Origin: Neoceratodus forsteri
Taxonomy: Eukaryota; Chordata; Ceratodontiformes; Ceratodontidae
NCBI GenBank assembly: GCA_016271365.2
Contig: CM057455.1
Location: 1,560,450,501 to 1,560,514,500 of the forward strand
DNA: 64,000 nt
Reading direction: 5' to 3'
Position numbers and translations under genes: made by a program. Positions 32,215-41,800 of this stretch are shown here, piece after piece (position 1 is the stretch's first letter; every line of letters begins with the position of its first letter). Under the pieces are notes generated by a model that had not been told where the DNA came from, searched no databases, and worked only from the letters and a program-made list of their open reading frames with translations.

Positions 32215-32588
32215 TTATTCATGGCAAAACTCCATTTAATGTATCAGTAGAGAGTTATTTCCATAGTGACAAAGCGAGAAGTCGATGTTACACGGTTGTA
32301 CCTTGCACCCCCACTCTGCCCCCCAACGGCATCGGGTGTGCGTTGGGGTCTTCAGCCTAACTCTTACCCCATTCCATTTGTAAACAAGCTGGGGTGGTGA
32401 AGTATAGGAGAATGGGGCGAGAGTTAGGACCGACGACCCCAACACATACACCGATGCCGGTTGGGGGGGCGGAGTGGGGGGGTGCAAAAGGGGGCCTTCA
32501 ACCCTAACATCGAATTTCATCACATTTGTCACTGTGGAACAACCCTAACTGATGCATTAAATTGAGTTTTTTTGCCATGAATTTCCCT
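32215..32588. mobile_element. Palindromic 'TTAGGGTT' MITE, copy 2
   Basis: Ends 'ggcaaaactccatttaatg' (left) and, reversed, 'ggcaaaaaaactcaatttaa' (right). Arms include 'gcatcgggtgtgcgttgggg', 'cttaccccattcc' and the matching 'gaatggggcgagagttagg', 'ccccaacacataca', 'accctaacatcgaa', 'accctaactgatgcattaa'. The centre lies near 32385. It retains more CpG than copy 1, so it may be younger. No protein. Confidence 0.78.
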
Positions 32589-32689
32589 TCTTTTTGAGAA
32601 TGAGGACTATAAATAGTGAATGTAATGTGGTGATGGGAGCGCGGGACCTTTGGGCCCCTTACTCCCACCACGTGATTTTTTGTGACATA

Positions 32690-33625
32690 GTAACAGTAAG
32701 TGCAATGCAAATACAAGCACAAAGGGTTATGCACATGGTGATGCAAACATAAATGGTAATGCAAACGGTAATAGAAACGCAAGCGCAAAGTGACGCCAAA
32801 GCGAACAGTGATGGAAATGGAGACGCAAATGCAAGCACATATGGAAAGCAACTGGTAATGCGCACAGTCACAGTACTGCAATTGGAAATGCAAATGGTAA
32901 CAGCAAAAATAACACCAAAGAAAACAGAAATGGAAACCAAAATGCAGAAGCATACGGAAACGCAAACCGTGATGCGCACGGTTATGGAACCGCTATTGTA
33001 AATGCAAGTGGTAATGGTAACAGCAACAATAATGCCAAAGGAAACAGAAAAAGAAACATGAATGGAAGTGAGTACAGAAACGCAAACCGTAACGCGCACT
33101 GGCACGGTAACGCAATTGTAAACGCAAATGGTAACGGTAACAGCAACAATAACACCAAAGGAAACAGATATGCAAACGCAAGCACATACAGAAATGCAAA
33201 CTGTTACGCACGTGGTCACGGTACCACAATTGGAAATGTAAATGGCAACGGTAACAGCAACAGTAATGCCAAATGAAACAGAAACGGAAATGCAAACGCA
33301 AGCACATATGGAAACGCAAACCGTAATGTGCACGGTCACGGTAACATGATTGGAAATGCCAATGGTAATGGTAACAGCGACGATGACACAAAATGAAAGA
33401 CACACACAAATGGAAGGTCGACCACAAATGCAAATGGCAATGCAGAAGCTGATACAAAAAAAAATGAAAACATAAATAGTAATGGAAATGCAAATGGTAG
33501 CAGTAAAGCAAACAGAAGCGCAAACAAAAATACAAACCATAATGTACACGGTGGCATACACAGGAACAGTGATGCGAATGGTAATAGAAAGGCAACTGGA
33601 AATGCTAACTGGCACAGTAACGAAA
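32690..33625 (+). repeat. Two-tier minisatellite: about 6 bp unit within a 120 bp higher-order repeat
   Basis: The plus strand is built from hexamers of the form G-N-N-A-A-Y ('ggtaac', 'gcaaat', 'ggaaac'). A longer block starting 'gaaacgcaaaccgt' recurs near 32957, 33077, 33196 (as 'gaaatgcaaactgt') and 33311, a period of about 115-120 bp. Each block ends in 'ggtaacagcaac' and 'gccaaaggaaacag'-like sequence. Stops are rare on both strands. Minus 33678-32659 is open for 339 codons as a Val/Ile/Cys/Ser-rich hydrophobic repeat. Plus 33058-33276 gives an (X-Asn) dipeptide repeat that continues past single TGA codons. I see no host-gene signals, so I read these frames as by-products of the repeat. 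Confidence 0.85.
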
Positions 33626-33719
33626 GGGCACACCCTTCTTGTCCCCAAAAACTGCATTGAAAAAGACAGTGAGTACAAAGAATGTATGCATAATAATGGG
33701 CCTCGGAGCAGAAAAGGAG

Positions 33720-34830
33720 GACTTGGAATACTAAATTGCTTATATCTCAGGACCCGTACAACGTAGAAAAAAAATTAAAATTTTATATGAATTATGACAT
33801 TCCTGGCTAGTTTTGTACTTAGCTCCTGATTGGGAGGCTAAGCATTTTTCCAATGAAAAGTCCGCATCTGGCACCATTTCTGAGATACAGGCCCTGAAAG
33901 GCGTAATGGACTCCATATTGTTATTCTATGGGAAAAAGCATCAACTTTGGAGTGCCATAACTTAGCAGCCCTCCAATATTTTTTCACCAAACCACAAAAA
34001 GGCACATCTGTGGCATGTTGACTGTCTTCCCTCCAAATTTCAGCCCAATAGACCAAATCGTTTTTTTGCAGCAGGGTGGCAAAGAATTCCTGTTATTTTG
34101 AGCATAGTGTCGCAAAATAGTGTCACAAATCATGACGCTTTCACAAATGAAATCATGAAAGTGTCATGAGTGTGACACTACTTTGTGACACTACTTTTTC
34201 CAGAAATTTGAAAAACATATTTCTGGGGTGTTTAACCCCAAAATAAAGACATGTCTAGCATTCTCAGGGCTCGACTAGGTAAACACAAAAAGAATTGTGT
34301 CCCTAGAGGGTCCCAGTTTTAAATGCCAAGCATTGTTCTGATCACCAACTGAAAACAAAATGGCGGATTTGCGACACTACTAGGGCCATTTGCGACACTA
34401 AAAAGTGCATTTGCGACACTGTCAAACTTTTTGTTAACTTTTCCCATTGACTTATAATGGGAACTTGTTTTTTGAATAACTTTTGAACTGTTCAATATTT
34501 TTACACAAAATCTTCAAAAGGCACATCAGGGACCCCAGCTGCACGTTTTCTGAAGTCTTCAGACCATTTGCGCAAACCGTGCGACCTGTAGGCGTGAGCA
34601 AAGAATTCACCAAAAACCGTAAACGTGCACATAGATCTCACTTAATAACTCCACAGCCGTATATTCGACCACTACAAAAGTTGGCAGATCCCAAGACGTA
34701 TGGTTCTTGATCATGCATTCCAAATTTCAGGCAAATCCCTTGAACGGTGGCAAAGTTATTAAGGTGCAAAATTTGACCCTTTAATCTTAAAAGGGCTATT
34801 CAACCCTAACTATGTTAGCACTACCGTGCT
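33720..34830 (-). repeat. Family B-like repeat, inverted copy
   Basis: 'ccaatattttttcaccaaac', 'aaaaaggcacatctgtggc' and 'ccaaatttcagccc' match the reverse complement of family B at 54110-54230. A second, more diverged round occurs at about 34470-34560 ('ataacttttgaactg', 'ttcaatatttttacac', 'aaaaggcacatcaggga') and 34715-34780 ('ccaaatttcaggcaaatcc', 'aaagttattaaggtgc'). This suggests that family B itself can be tandem, with a period of several hundred bases. Confidence 0.6.
34100..34425. repeat. Cluster of GTGTCGCAAA / TTTGCGACACT words
   Basis: 'agtgtcgcaaa' occurs near 34107. Its reverse complement 'tttgcgacact' occurs three times (about 34366, 34388 and 34409), and decayed 'agtgtcacaaa' or 'tttgtgacactact' forms lie between 34120 and 34200. 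The words occur in both orientations within family B sequence and could be iterated binding sites or simple sequence drift. Confidence 0.65.
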
Positions 34831-35260
34831 ACCTACTATAATATATATATATATATAAATAAAATAGGGTAGGATCTAGGAGAAAAAGTGATAATAGGCA
34901 AGGTAAGAATAGAAGCTGGAAAACAAAATGGTGATGATCAGGATGGAGAGGCATAGTAGGAGTGAATGAGCTGAGGAGTCCTCAAGCAGGGTCTAAATAA
35001 CAGGGCATAGTAAGAAGGCTTGAAAGGTAAACAAAAGTGGAGGAAGGAGACAGTGATATTTGGAGAAAATGAAAATGAATATGAACACGTAGCTAGAATG
35101 CCCATATGAGTATGCACACACACACACACAGAATAGAAATGTGTGCAGACAGACCAACACATGCAAATGGACCATGAACACATGAAAGCAAAGATAAGAT
35201 GGGGGTGCGGGGGTTAAAAGCATAGACTACAGTGGGAAAGATGTTAGTAGAAAACAAGTC
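34831..35260. other. Unassigned sequence with TA and CA microsatellites
   Basis: A short (TA)n run at 34840-34856 and (CA)n at 35117-35131. Otherwise A/G-rich with no recognisable coding motif. Confidence 0.55.
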
Positions 35261-35264
35261 TCAT

Positions 35265-35597
35265 TTAAACCAGAGGGCTGCAGGGAGCATAAGCACATGA
35301 GAAGCTTGGTTTATGTTTTATTTCTTTGGTAAGCATCCTGGAGACCCTGCTGAAAGACACAAATGGAAAGATCATGACAGTATGATCCCTGGAGATAAAA
35401 TTGAATACAGTGGGTTTATCAGTGTCTCCATTTCTAACTGTCCTGTAATGTTCTCTGAATCTGTCAGCCAGGTAGCATCTGTCATTCTCTCTGATGAAGA
35501 TAGCTGCACACTTCCCACAAAGAGTACATTGTGGCGGCTCCAGCTTCTGTTGGTTACCAGGGCACTGGATGGGCACTACAGTTGGCAGCCTGGGCAC
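35265..35597 (-). pseudogene. Penelope-like element GIY-YIG endonuclease fragment
   Basis: The reverse-strand frame contains 'LADRFREHYRTVRNGDTDKPTVFNF', followed by 'SRDHTVMIFPFVSF'. This is the conserved second half of a PLE GIY-YIG domain, which carries the catalytic Arg and the R-EH helix, then the 'KPVxxHFN...H' stretch. The N-terminal GIY/YIG strand is degraded (about residues 23-45, Cys-rich). The domain would nick target DNA for reverse transcription. Its upstream side abuts the CR1 3' end at 35604. Confidence 0.8.
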
Positions 35598-35603
35598 CTA
35601 AAG

Positions 35604-37790
35604 AAACATAGACAGTGATGGCAGAAAAAGACCAAAGGTCCACCCAGTCTGCCAGAGTTCCCTATTTAGCCCTGGGACTTGCTGTTCATCCAGTGTCCTA
35701 GCCTTCCCCACCTCCCCATTCTCCTTCCTGATTCTGACACCCCAAGCAACCACTATACCTTCATTCTGTTCCAGCCATGCTTAAGACCACTAATGGTTTT
35801 CGCACTCACCACATTGGCTGGCAGCCTGTTCCATGGTTTCACCACCCTTTCTGTTAAATAGTACATCATCACGTCCCTCCTGAACCTGCCTCCTGTTAGC
35901 TTCCACTCATGATCACATGACCGTGAGCTAGTATTCAAGTTAAATAGTTCCCCACTGTTCATCCTGTTAATTCCTTTTAGGAGTTTGAAGGTATCTATCA
36001 TATCTCCCCTCTTCCTTACAGTTTCCAGTGAGTACATATTCAGTGCCTTGAGGTGCTTCTCATAGGACATGCTGTACTGGTCCTGAATCATTTTTGCTGC
36101 CCTGCGCTGTACTGTCTTAAGCCTATCCCTATCCTTCCTGAGGTGAGAACTCCAGAACTGGACGTAGTACTCCAGGTGTGGCCTCTATACAGGGGAAGTA
36201 TTACCTCCCTATTCTGCTATCAATACCCTTCCTGATGCATCCAAGCATCCTATTTGCCTTGCAGTGAGACCTGTTGCACTGACTTGATTGCTTAAAGAGT
36301 TGCTGATGATAACTCCAAGGTCTCATTCCTCAGTCGTGGTACTGAGTCTCACCCCACCATCCAATACTCTGTCCTGGGGTTCTTGGTCCTTTGGTGCATA
36401 ACCTTGCACTTTTTGGTGATGAATTTCAACTGCAAAACCCTTAACCACCCCTCCATCTTTTGCAAGTCTCTATGCATTTCCTTTATTCCCTCATCACTAT
36501 CCACAGAACTTAGTGTCATCCATGAAGAGACACAGCCTGCCCTGGATCCCCTCACCAATGATGCTGATGAACATGTTGAAGAAGATTGAGACCTTCTTCT
36601 CTTCTGATTTAACCCTGTTGGCCACTACCATCTTCTGCCTCCCCTTTAGCCAGTTATCCAGCCAGTTTAGTCAGTTACCTACCCAGTTTACTATGACCTT
36701 AGCCACACCCAAATCCTCCATCTTCTTCAGCAAGTGGCTGTGTGATTCTAAGTTGAAAACCTTGCTGAAGTTGAAGTAGATCAAATCCATAGCATGGCCC
36801 CTATCCAATTCCCTCATCACCCGGTCAAAGAAAACTATCAGGTTAGTCTGATAAGACCTCCCTAACACAAATCCATGCTGTTTACTATCCTGGAGATCGT
36901 TGGTCTCCAAGTAGTGCACGAGATACTTTTTGATCAGTGACCCTACCAATTTTCCTACAACAGAGGTAAGACTGACAGGTCTGTAGTTGCCTGCTTGTTC
37001 TTTGCCCCCCCCATGGAATGAACTACGTCCACCACCTTCCAATCATTTGGAACCATTCCTCTCCTTAGACAGCTGTTGAATAGACGTGCCAGGGGATCAG
37101 CCAGTTCTGCTGCCAATTCCCTGAGTATCCTCGGATGCAGTTCATCTGGTCCTAGGGCCTTAGGGCTTCCATCCCTTTCAGGACCCTTCTGCTAGTAAAT
37201 GTTGGCTGCCTCATCTCCAGGACCCCCTTACTGACCACTTTGGTACCACTCTTTGGCAAGGGCCCACTGTACTCCCTAGTGAAAACTAACCAAAAGTAAT
37301 CATTAAGGACAATGGCCTTTTGCCTGTCTGCCTCAATCATCCTATCCCCCTGTTAGTCTCACAATTCCCCCTCCTTTCTTCCTTCTTTCGCTTGTATACC
37401 TCAAGAATGTTTTTTCTCCTTGACCCCCTCAGAAACATGCAGCTGTGTCTGCTTTTTCTTACCTAATTGCCCTCTTTGCCTCCCTATTTTTCAGCAAATA
37501 CTCTTCCTATTCTTCCTCCCCCCTGCTTTTCTTTAAACATATAGATGGCCTTTTTCTTTGCCTTTACCACTTCCCTTACCCTTGCTGAGAACCATAGCAG
37601 TCTCTTGAACCTGTTCTTTTTAGTTACAGTTCTCATGCATATCTCAGATGCCTCAAGAATGGCCCCCTTAATTGCCCCATCTCTCTTCCATCCCATCTGT
37701 GTTGTCCACCGCTACTAATATCCCTGACCAGTTACTTCAGCCTGTTTAAGTCCACCCTTCTAAAATCAAAGACTTCAGCTCTTGATTGCA
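35604..37790 (-). mobile_element. CR1 LINE, second subfamily, about 2.2 kb, minus strand
   Basis: From 3' to 5' on the plus strand: the tail ('aagaaacatagacagtgatgg', 'cacccagtctgcc'); the C-terminus at 36091-35753 ('YYLTERVVKPWNRLPANVV'); the post-catalytic part at 36558-36349 ('LQLKFITKKCKVMH') next to a mutated catalytic box LFMDDTK near 36515-36540; the RT fingers at 37042-36671 ('EQAGNYRPVSLTSVVGKLVGSLI', 'DSKQHGFVLGRS'); the pre-RT region at 37340-37152; and the linker at 37696-37484 ('RLLWFSARVREVVKAKKKAIY'). Ala to Met at the catalytic ADD and several frameshifts kill it. It is distinct from the copy at 1901-2860. Confidence 0.88.
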
Positions 37791-37984
37791 GTTAGAAACC
37801 AGAACAGAAAGCATGTGTACATATTCATGTGTGTCTCTAGGGGTATCTGAACAAATTATGAAGCTTACATTTCTGAAATAACATGCATTTGTCAATGCCA
37901 AATGTTGTCTTGCTGGCATTGGCATTGGTAGTGTGGGAGTCAGAGAGATGCATAATTGGAATGGCAGTGAAGTATTGAACTGAT

Positions 37985-38370
37985 GCCAACCCCACCCCAC
38001 CCTGCAGAGACTGACAGGCATTGGGGTGTGCCTTTGGGTCATCAGCCATAATGCTCACGCCATTTCACCTCACCCTACCCTACGGACACTGACAAGTGTC
38101 ACGGTGTGCCTTGGGGTCTTCGGGCCTTATGCTCACCTCGTTCCATAAGGAAATACACTGAGATGGGTGCAGTATAGGAGAATGGGGTGAACTCTGGGGC
38201 TGAAGACTCCAAGGCACACCTCGATGCCTGTCACTGGCTGCAGGGTGGGGGTGGGATGGCATCAGCATTACAGTCGACGATCCCAAGTCACACCCCTGAT
38301 GCCTGTCAGTCTTTACAGGGTGGGGCGTAATGGTTGGAAACCCTAACACCCTGGGCATTTGTTGATATTT
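37985..38370. mobile_element. Palindromic 'TTAGGGTT' MITE, copy 3, with doubled arms
   Basis: Two successive left arms ('gactgacaggcattgggg' at about 38009, and 'cactgacaagtgtcacgg' at about 38085) face two successive right arms ('cctcgatgcctgtcactgg' at about 38217 and 'ccctgatgcctgtcagtc' at about 38296). They surround the centre 'actgagatgggtgcagtata'. The right edge has 'ggttggaaaccctaacacc', the family's end motif. It touches the family A array that starts near 38340. Confidence 0.7.
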
Positions 38371-39130
38371 TCACTCCAAATTTTCAGCATGGGCTTTTTG
38401 TCACCCCACCTCATGAACTGTGGCACTATCAGTTCATTAGCCGAAAGGTGATTTTGCACAGTGACTGTGCCATTTGGTGCCACAGGTGCAAAAACACATT
38501 TTGGGCAGGATGTGAAAAATGACTGCTGTACTGTTCATGAGGAGGTGTAAAAAATGGTAATGTTGAAAATCTGGAGTGAAAATATGAAAAATTGGTGAAG
38601 TCACGAGCAGGTATAGAAACTGCACAACGCATGCCCGTAGCGCAACTATAGTTGGGATTTCTTTAACCACATTTTCAACATAGGCATTTTGGGACCTCTC
38701 CCCATGAACAGTGGCACTGTGATTTTGTTAATCTGTCCCGAAAATTGATTTCCCACAGAGACCGCGCCATTGTGTGCCACAGGTGTGAAAACGCATTTTG
38801 GGCAGAATTTGAAAAATGACAGCTATACTGTTCATAAGGAAGTGGGAAAAAATGGCAATGTTGAAAATCTGGAGTGAAAATATTAAAAATTGTCGAAGTT
38901 ACAAGCATGCGTGGAAACTGCACAATGCACGCTCGTAACACAGTCATTTTTTGGAATTTTTTCACCAAATTTGCAACATGAGCTTTTTGAGACCCCACCT
39001 CATGAACAGTGGCACTGTTGTTTTGTTAATTGGTCCCAAAAGGTGATTCCATGTAATGACCACGAAATCACTTTCCAGGACCGAGTAACGAGATGACAGT
39101 GCATGTGTTCATGAGGTGGCATCCCAAGAA
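38340..39130 (+). repeat. Family A tandem array, copy 2
   Basis: About three monomers of roughly 290-299 bp. 'acctcatgaac' or variants start near 38408, 38696 and 38996; 'tgttcatgaggagg' or variants near 38531, 38830 and 39108; 'ttttgggcaggatttgaaaa'-type segments sit between. It shares the monomer's word order with the 1640-3700 array. Several CpG sites remain. Confidence 0.8.
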
Positions 39131-39900
39131 CCCCATGTTGAAAATCTGGTACCAAAATTCCCAAAAATGGCTGACCTATCCACCGACAGGTAAGTTGAAA
39201 CCCCACCATTGCCTGCTATTATAAAGCTTACCACATTTTGTTCAGTTCTCGGTTGGCTTTTGAAGAGTTCAGATGTGTTCCCACTCCACAGAAGATCGCA
39301 GTGCCAGCCCTCCAGAGGTAAGTATGAGGTGAGGGGGGTGTGGAGAGGTGGGGTGCACAGAGTGTGTGTGCAGGTTGGGTGAGGGGGTGAGGCGGGATGA
39401 AGAGGGACCATTTTTTTTTACAGGTGAAAAAAAAGAAACCGGACTTTGGGGGATGGTTTTCTTTATTTACAGGTAAAAAAAAAAAGATTTAGGGCACACT
39501 AAGGTGGACTCCCAGAGTGCCATGAGTTTGGAGGGGGGGACATGGTGCCAATGGGGAATGGGCATCCCCGTCAGCAAACAAATTGAACTGGGGAGTGGGA
39601 CATGCCAACATGGGGATTGGGCTTTCCCAATGTCTGCTTTGTGGGGATTGTGTGGTGGGCAGCAGGAGCCACCATATTTATTGGAATGTTTCACCATGAA
39701 CGGCATGTTATGGAGCCTTGTCATCTGATGCTTCAATGAGGAAACAGCACCTCATTGGAGTGGCAGATTTCTTTCGAGGTTTGGTTCTCTTTGAAGTTTC
39801 ACGTCATTGCTAGCATGCTTGCTAATTGGTGGCTGAGTGACGCACCCACTAAAGTGTTCTCTGCATTCGCCAGCACTGACACACCTCTGAATGTACTACT
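39130..39900 (+). repeat. Unique flank of the family A array, copy 2
   Basis: 'ttcagttctcggttggc', 'ttttgaagagttcagatgtg', a short GC-richer stretch, then 'ggtaagtatgaggtgagg'. Two T-tract/'acaggtgaaaaaaa' blocks follow (about 39408-39435 and 39458-39485). The same blocks in the same order follow array copy 1. The later part (39490-39900) has no match I can find near copy 1. Confidence 0.65.
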
Positions 39901-40385
39901 ACTGCAAGATGTTATTTTTTTTTAGCTTTCATTATTTTAGAAAAAGGTTTAAGTATGCAACATATACATACCTTTGTATTTCAAATGTTTTTTGTTTGCT
40001 CCATTGTCGTTTTCGGTATGTGCTGTTAAAAACTATGTAGAAGATGATACATATTTCCAACTGTATGTTACCAATTGACCCCATGTTGAACTGGTGTATG
40101 TGTTTGTTTTGCACTTTTTATTTTTCAAAAACAATACATACACAAAATGGAACATGTCACAGGACTGAACAACAGTGTTAATTAACTGTACACTAACAAA
40201 ACATTTTATATCAATTATAGATTGAGGGAGCGCTCCTGACCAATCAGAGTGCTCCTTTCCTCTGCACTGGAGACACTCTTATTCTGCGAACAGTGTCTCA
40301 TGCATACAGTAGATGCCCTGGAAATGGGCATATTTTGAGACAGTTTTTTAAAAAAATATTATATCATTAATTTAGCTCGATCAAT
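39901..40385. other. Unassigned AT-rich sequence
   Basis: No coding motif and no repeat that I can identify. Confidence 0.45.
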
Positions 40386-40392
40386 AATATAA

Positions 40393-40510
40393 GGAATACA
40401 TAATGGGTTGCAGTAGAATCACACATTTATCCCCACTAGTGAGTGATAAGACCCATAACTCATGAGTGGCGATAAATGTGTTATTCTTCTGCAACCCATT
40501 ATGTATTTGA
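40393..40510. repeat. Hairpin element, arms about 49 bp
   Basis: 'atacataatgggttgcag' plus 'tagaatcacacatttatc' plus 'cccactagtgag' on the left pair with 'catgagtggcgataaatgtg', 'ttattcttctgcaaccc', 'attatgtat' on the right, around a loop of about 20 bases. A MITE-like foldback without coding capacity. Confidence 0.82.
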
Positions 40511-40751
40511 TATATACCACTCCATTTGCAATGTTTTACTGGTGTTTTACCTTGTTTTAGCTTAAAACTACCTTTTTGTCCATTGTAAGTTCTCTATCTG
40601 GCCCATTGTTCTCTGTGTTCTATTTCCAGATTCTAAGTGGAAATAACATGCTCTAAGTCAAAATAAATTGTGTTCTAAGTGATAATAAATATTTACCCCA
40701 AAATAACATGATTTATGTATCCAATTTATTCACTACTGATGTGGTATATAT

Positions 40752-40912
40752 ATTAATACTGCCACAGAGCCCACTCTTATGCTTGTAAGCATGGTGCATT
40801 TTTAGGGTATCAGAACCACTCACCTTCAGTGTGTGGTTCTGACACCCTAAGAATGCATGTGAGACCACTCTTACAACCAACCGTAAGAGTGGTCTCCGTG
40901 GTGGTATTAACA
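40752..40912. repeat. Nested double hairpin
   Basis: Inner stem: 'tgcatttttagggtatcag' plus 'aaccac' (40795-40819) pairs with 'gtggttctgacaccctaag' plus 'aatgca' (40833-40857). A second stem, 'gagaccactcttac'/'gtaagagtggtctc' (40861-40896), follows. An outer stem joins 'taatactgccacagagccc' (about 40755) to 'cgtggtggtatta' (about 40897-40909). The arrangement could fold as a cruciform or branched structure. Confidence 0.75.
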
Positions 40913-41410
40913 TATAATATTGCAACTACATACAACTTAACACTAATGAAATCGATTTGTACAGATTCCTGAAATGTAAACGTTGTCTTATTTCTTATTA
41001 CCACCCTTAATGTAAAAGCTCAAGAAAGTAGTCCATGTTTTATGAGGTATATGCATTTTACCTATCGCTATGTGACCGATTCCTTCATTCATAGCTAATC
41101 TGCCATAGAGTCTAACCATTCATTACATGTTGGTGTTAAGGTGCTATTCTATGTTGAAAGAATGAACCTTTTTAGGGTGTCATGTTGATTGTTTTGTACC
41201 GTCTTGTCTTTTACACACAATAAAAAGTAAAACTTTAAGAAAAAAGTTTTATGTTGACTAAACAGTAAACTCGACTATAACTTCCTGACTGTTTAGCAAT
41301 TCTGCTGTTGCTATGTAGTTTAGCAAAAATGTCCACCACATTGTCCATGTCTAACTCCTGGTTATGGCTATAATTAATAGCAAGGATTGCCAGGCAGCTA
41401 AGTCTCTCAT
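40913..41410. other. Unassigned AT-rich sequence
   Basis: No recognisable motif. Contains 'aataaaa' near 41218. Confidence 0.45.
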
Positions 41411-41414
41411 TTCA

Positions 41415-41800
41415 CATTCTTTATTTATTTATTTGAAAACATTTCACCAAGAAAGGCATACTGAGCTATAACAGCTCATTTCCAGATATGTCCTGGGGGA
41501 GGGGGGAAGGGAAGTGCAACTTGTATACATAATTCAAGCTACAAAAATGAAACAAAATAAGATTACATACTTTGATACAAATTTGAGACAAGTGTAGCAT
41601 TAACCAAGGTAAATAAACATATACTATGATATAGATCTAAAGCAAGAAAGGATATGACCATGCTCAAGCAGTATAAATAAAATATTACACACTCAATACA
41701 TGAGGTTAGAGGGTACGCTATTTGCAGAGACAGAATAGGTAGGGGAAAGAAGGAGAACACAGCCAGACTGACTAGAGAATGGAGCAGAAAGAGGAGGGAA
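41415..41800 (-). mobile_element. LINE 3'-end fragment
   Basis: Starts with 'ctttatttatttatttga', then 'accaagaaaggcatactgag'. This is a 3'-end layout similar in position and composition to the start of the LINE at 54916 ('tttatttatttatttagttt'). No RT motif remains. Read as the tail of a minus-strand LINE; low certainty. Confidence 0.4.

Noticed and set aside
32690..33625. CRISPR-like array from regular spacing of a repeat
   Set aside because: No unique spacers, no cas genes, and the sequence is vertebrate; the regularity is a higher-order minisatellite.
32659..33678. 339-codon minus-strand frame as a membrane protein gene
   Set aside because: The frame is generated by the hexamer/120 bp repeat, is open on the other strand too, and has no signal of a promoter, splice structure or non-repeat coding sequence.
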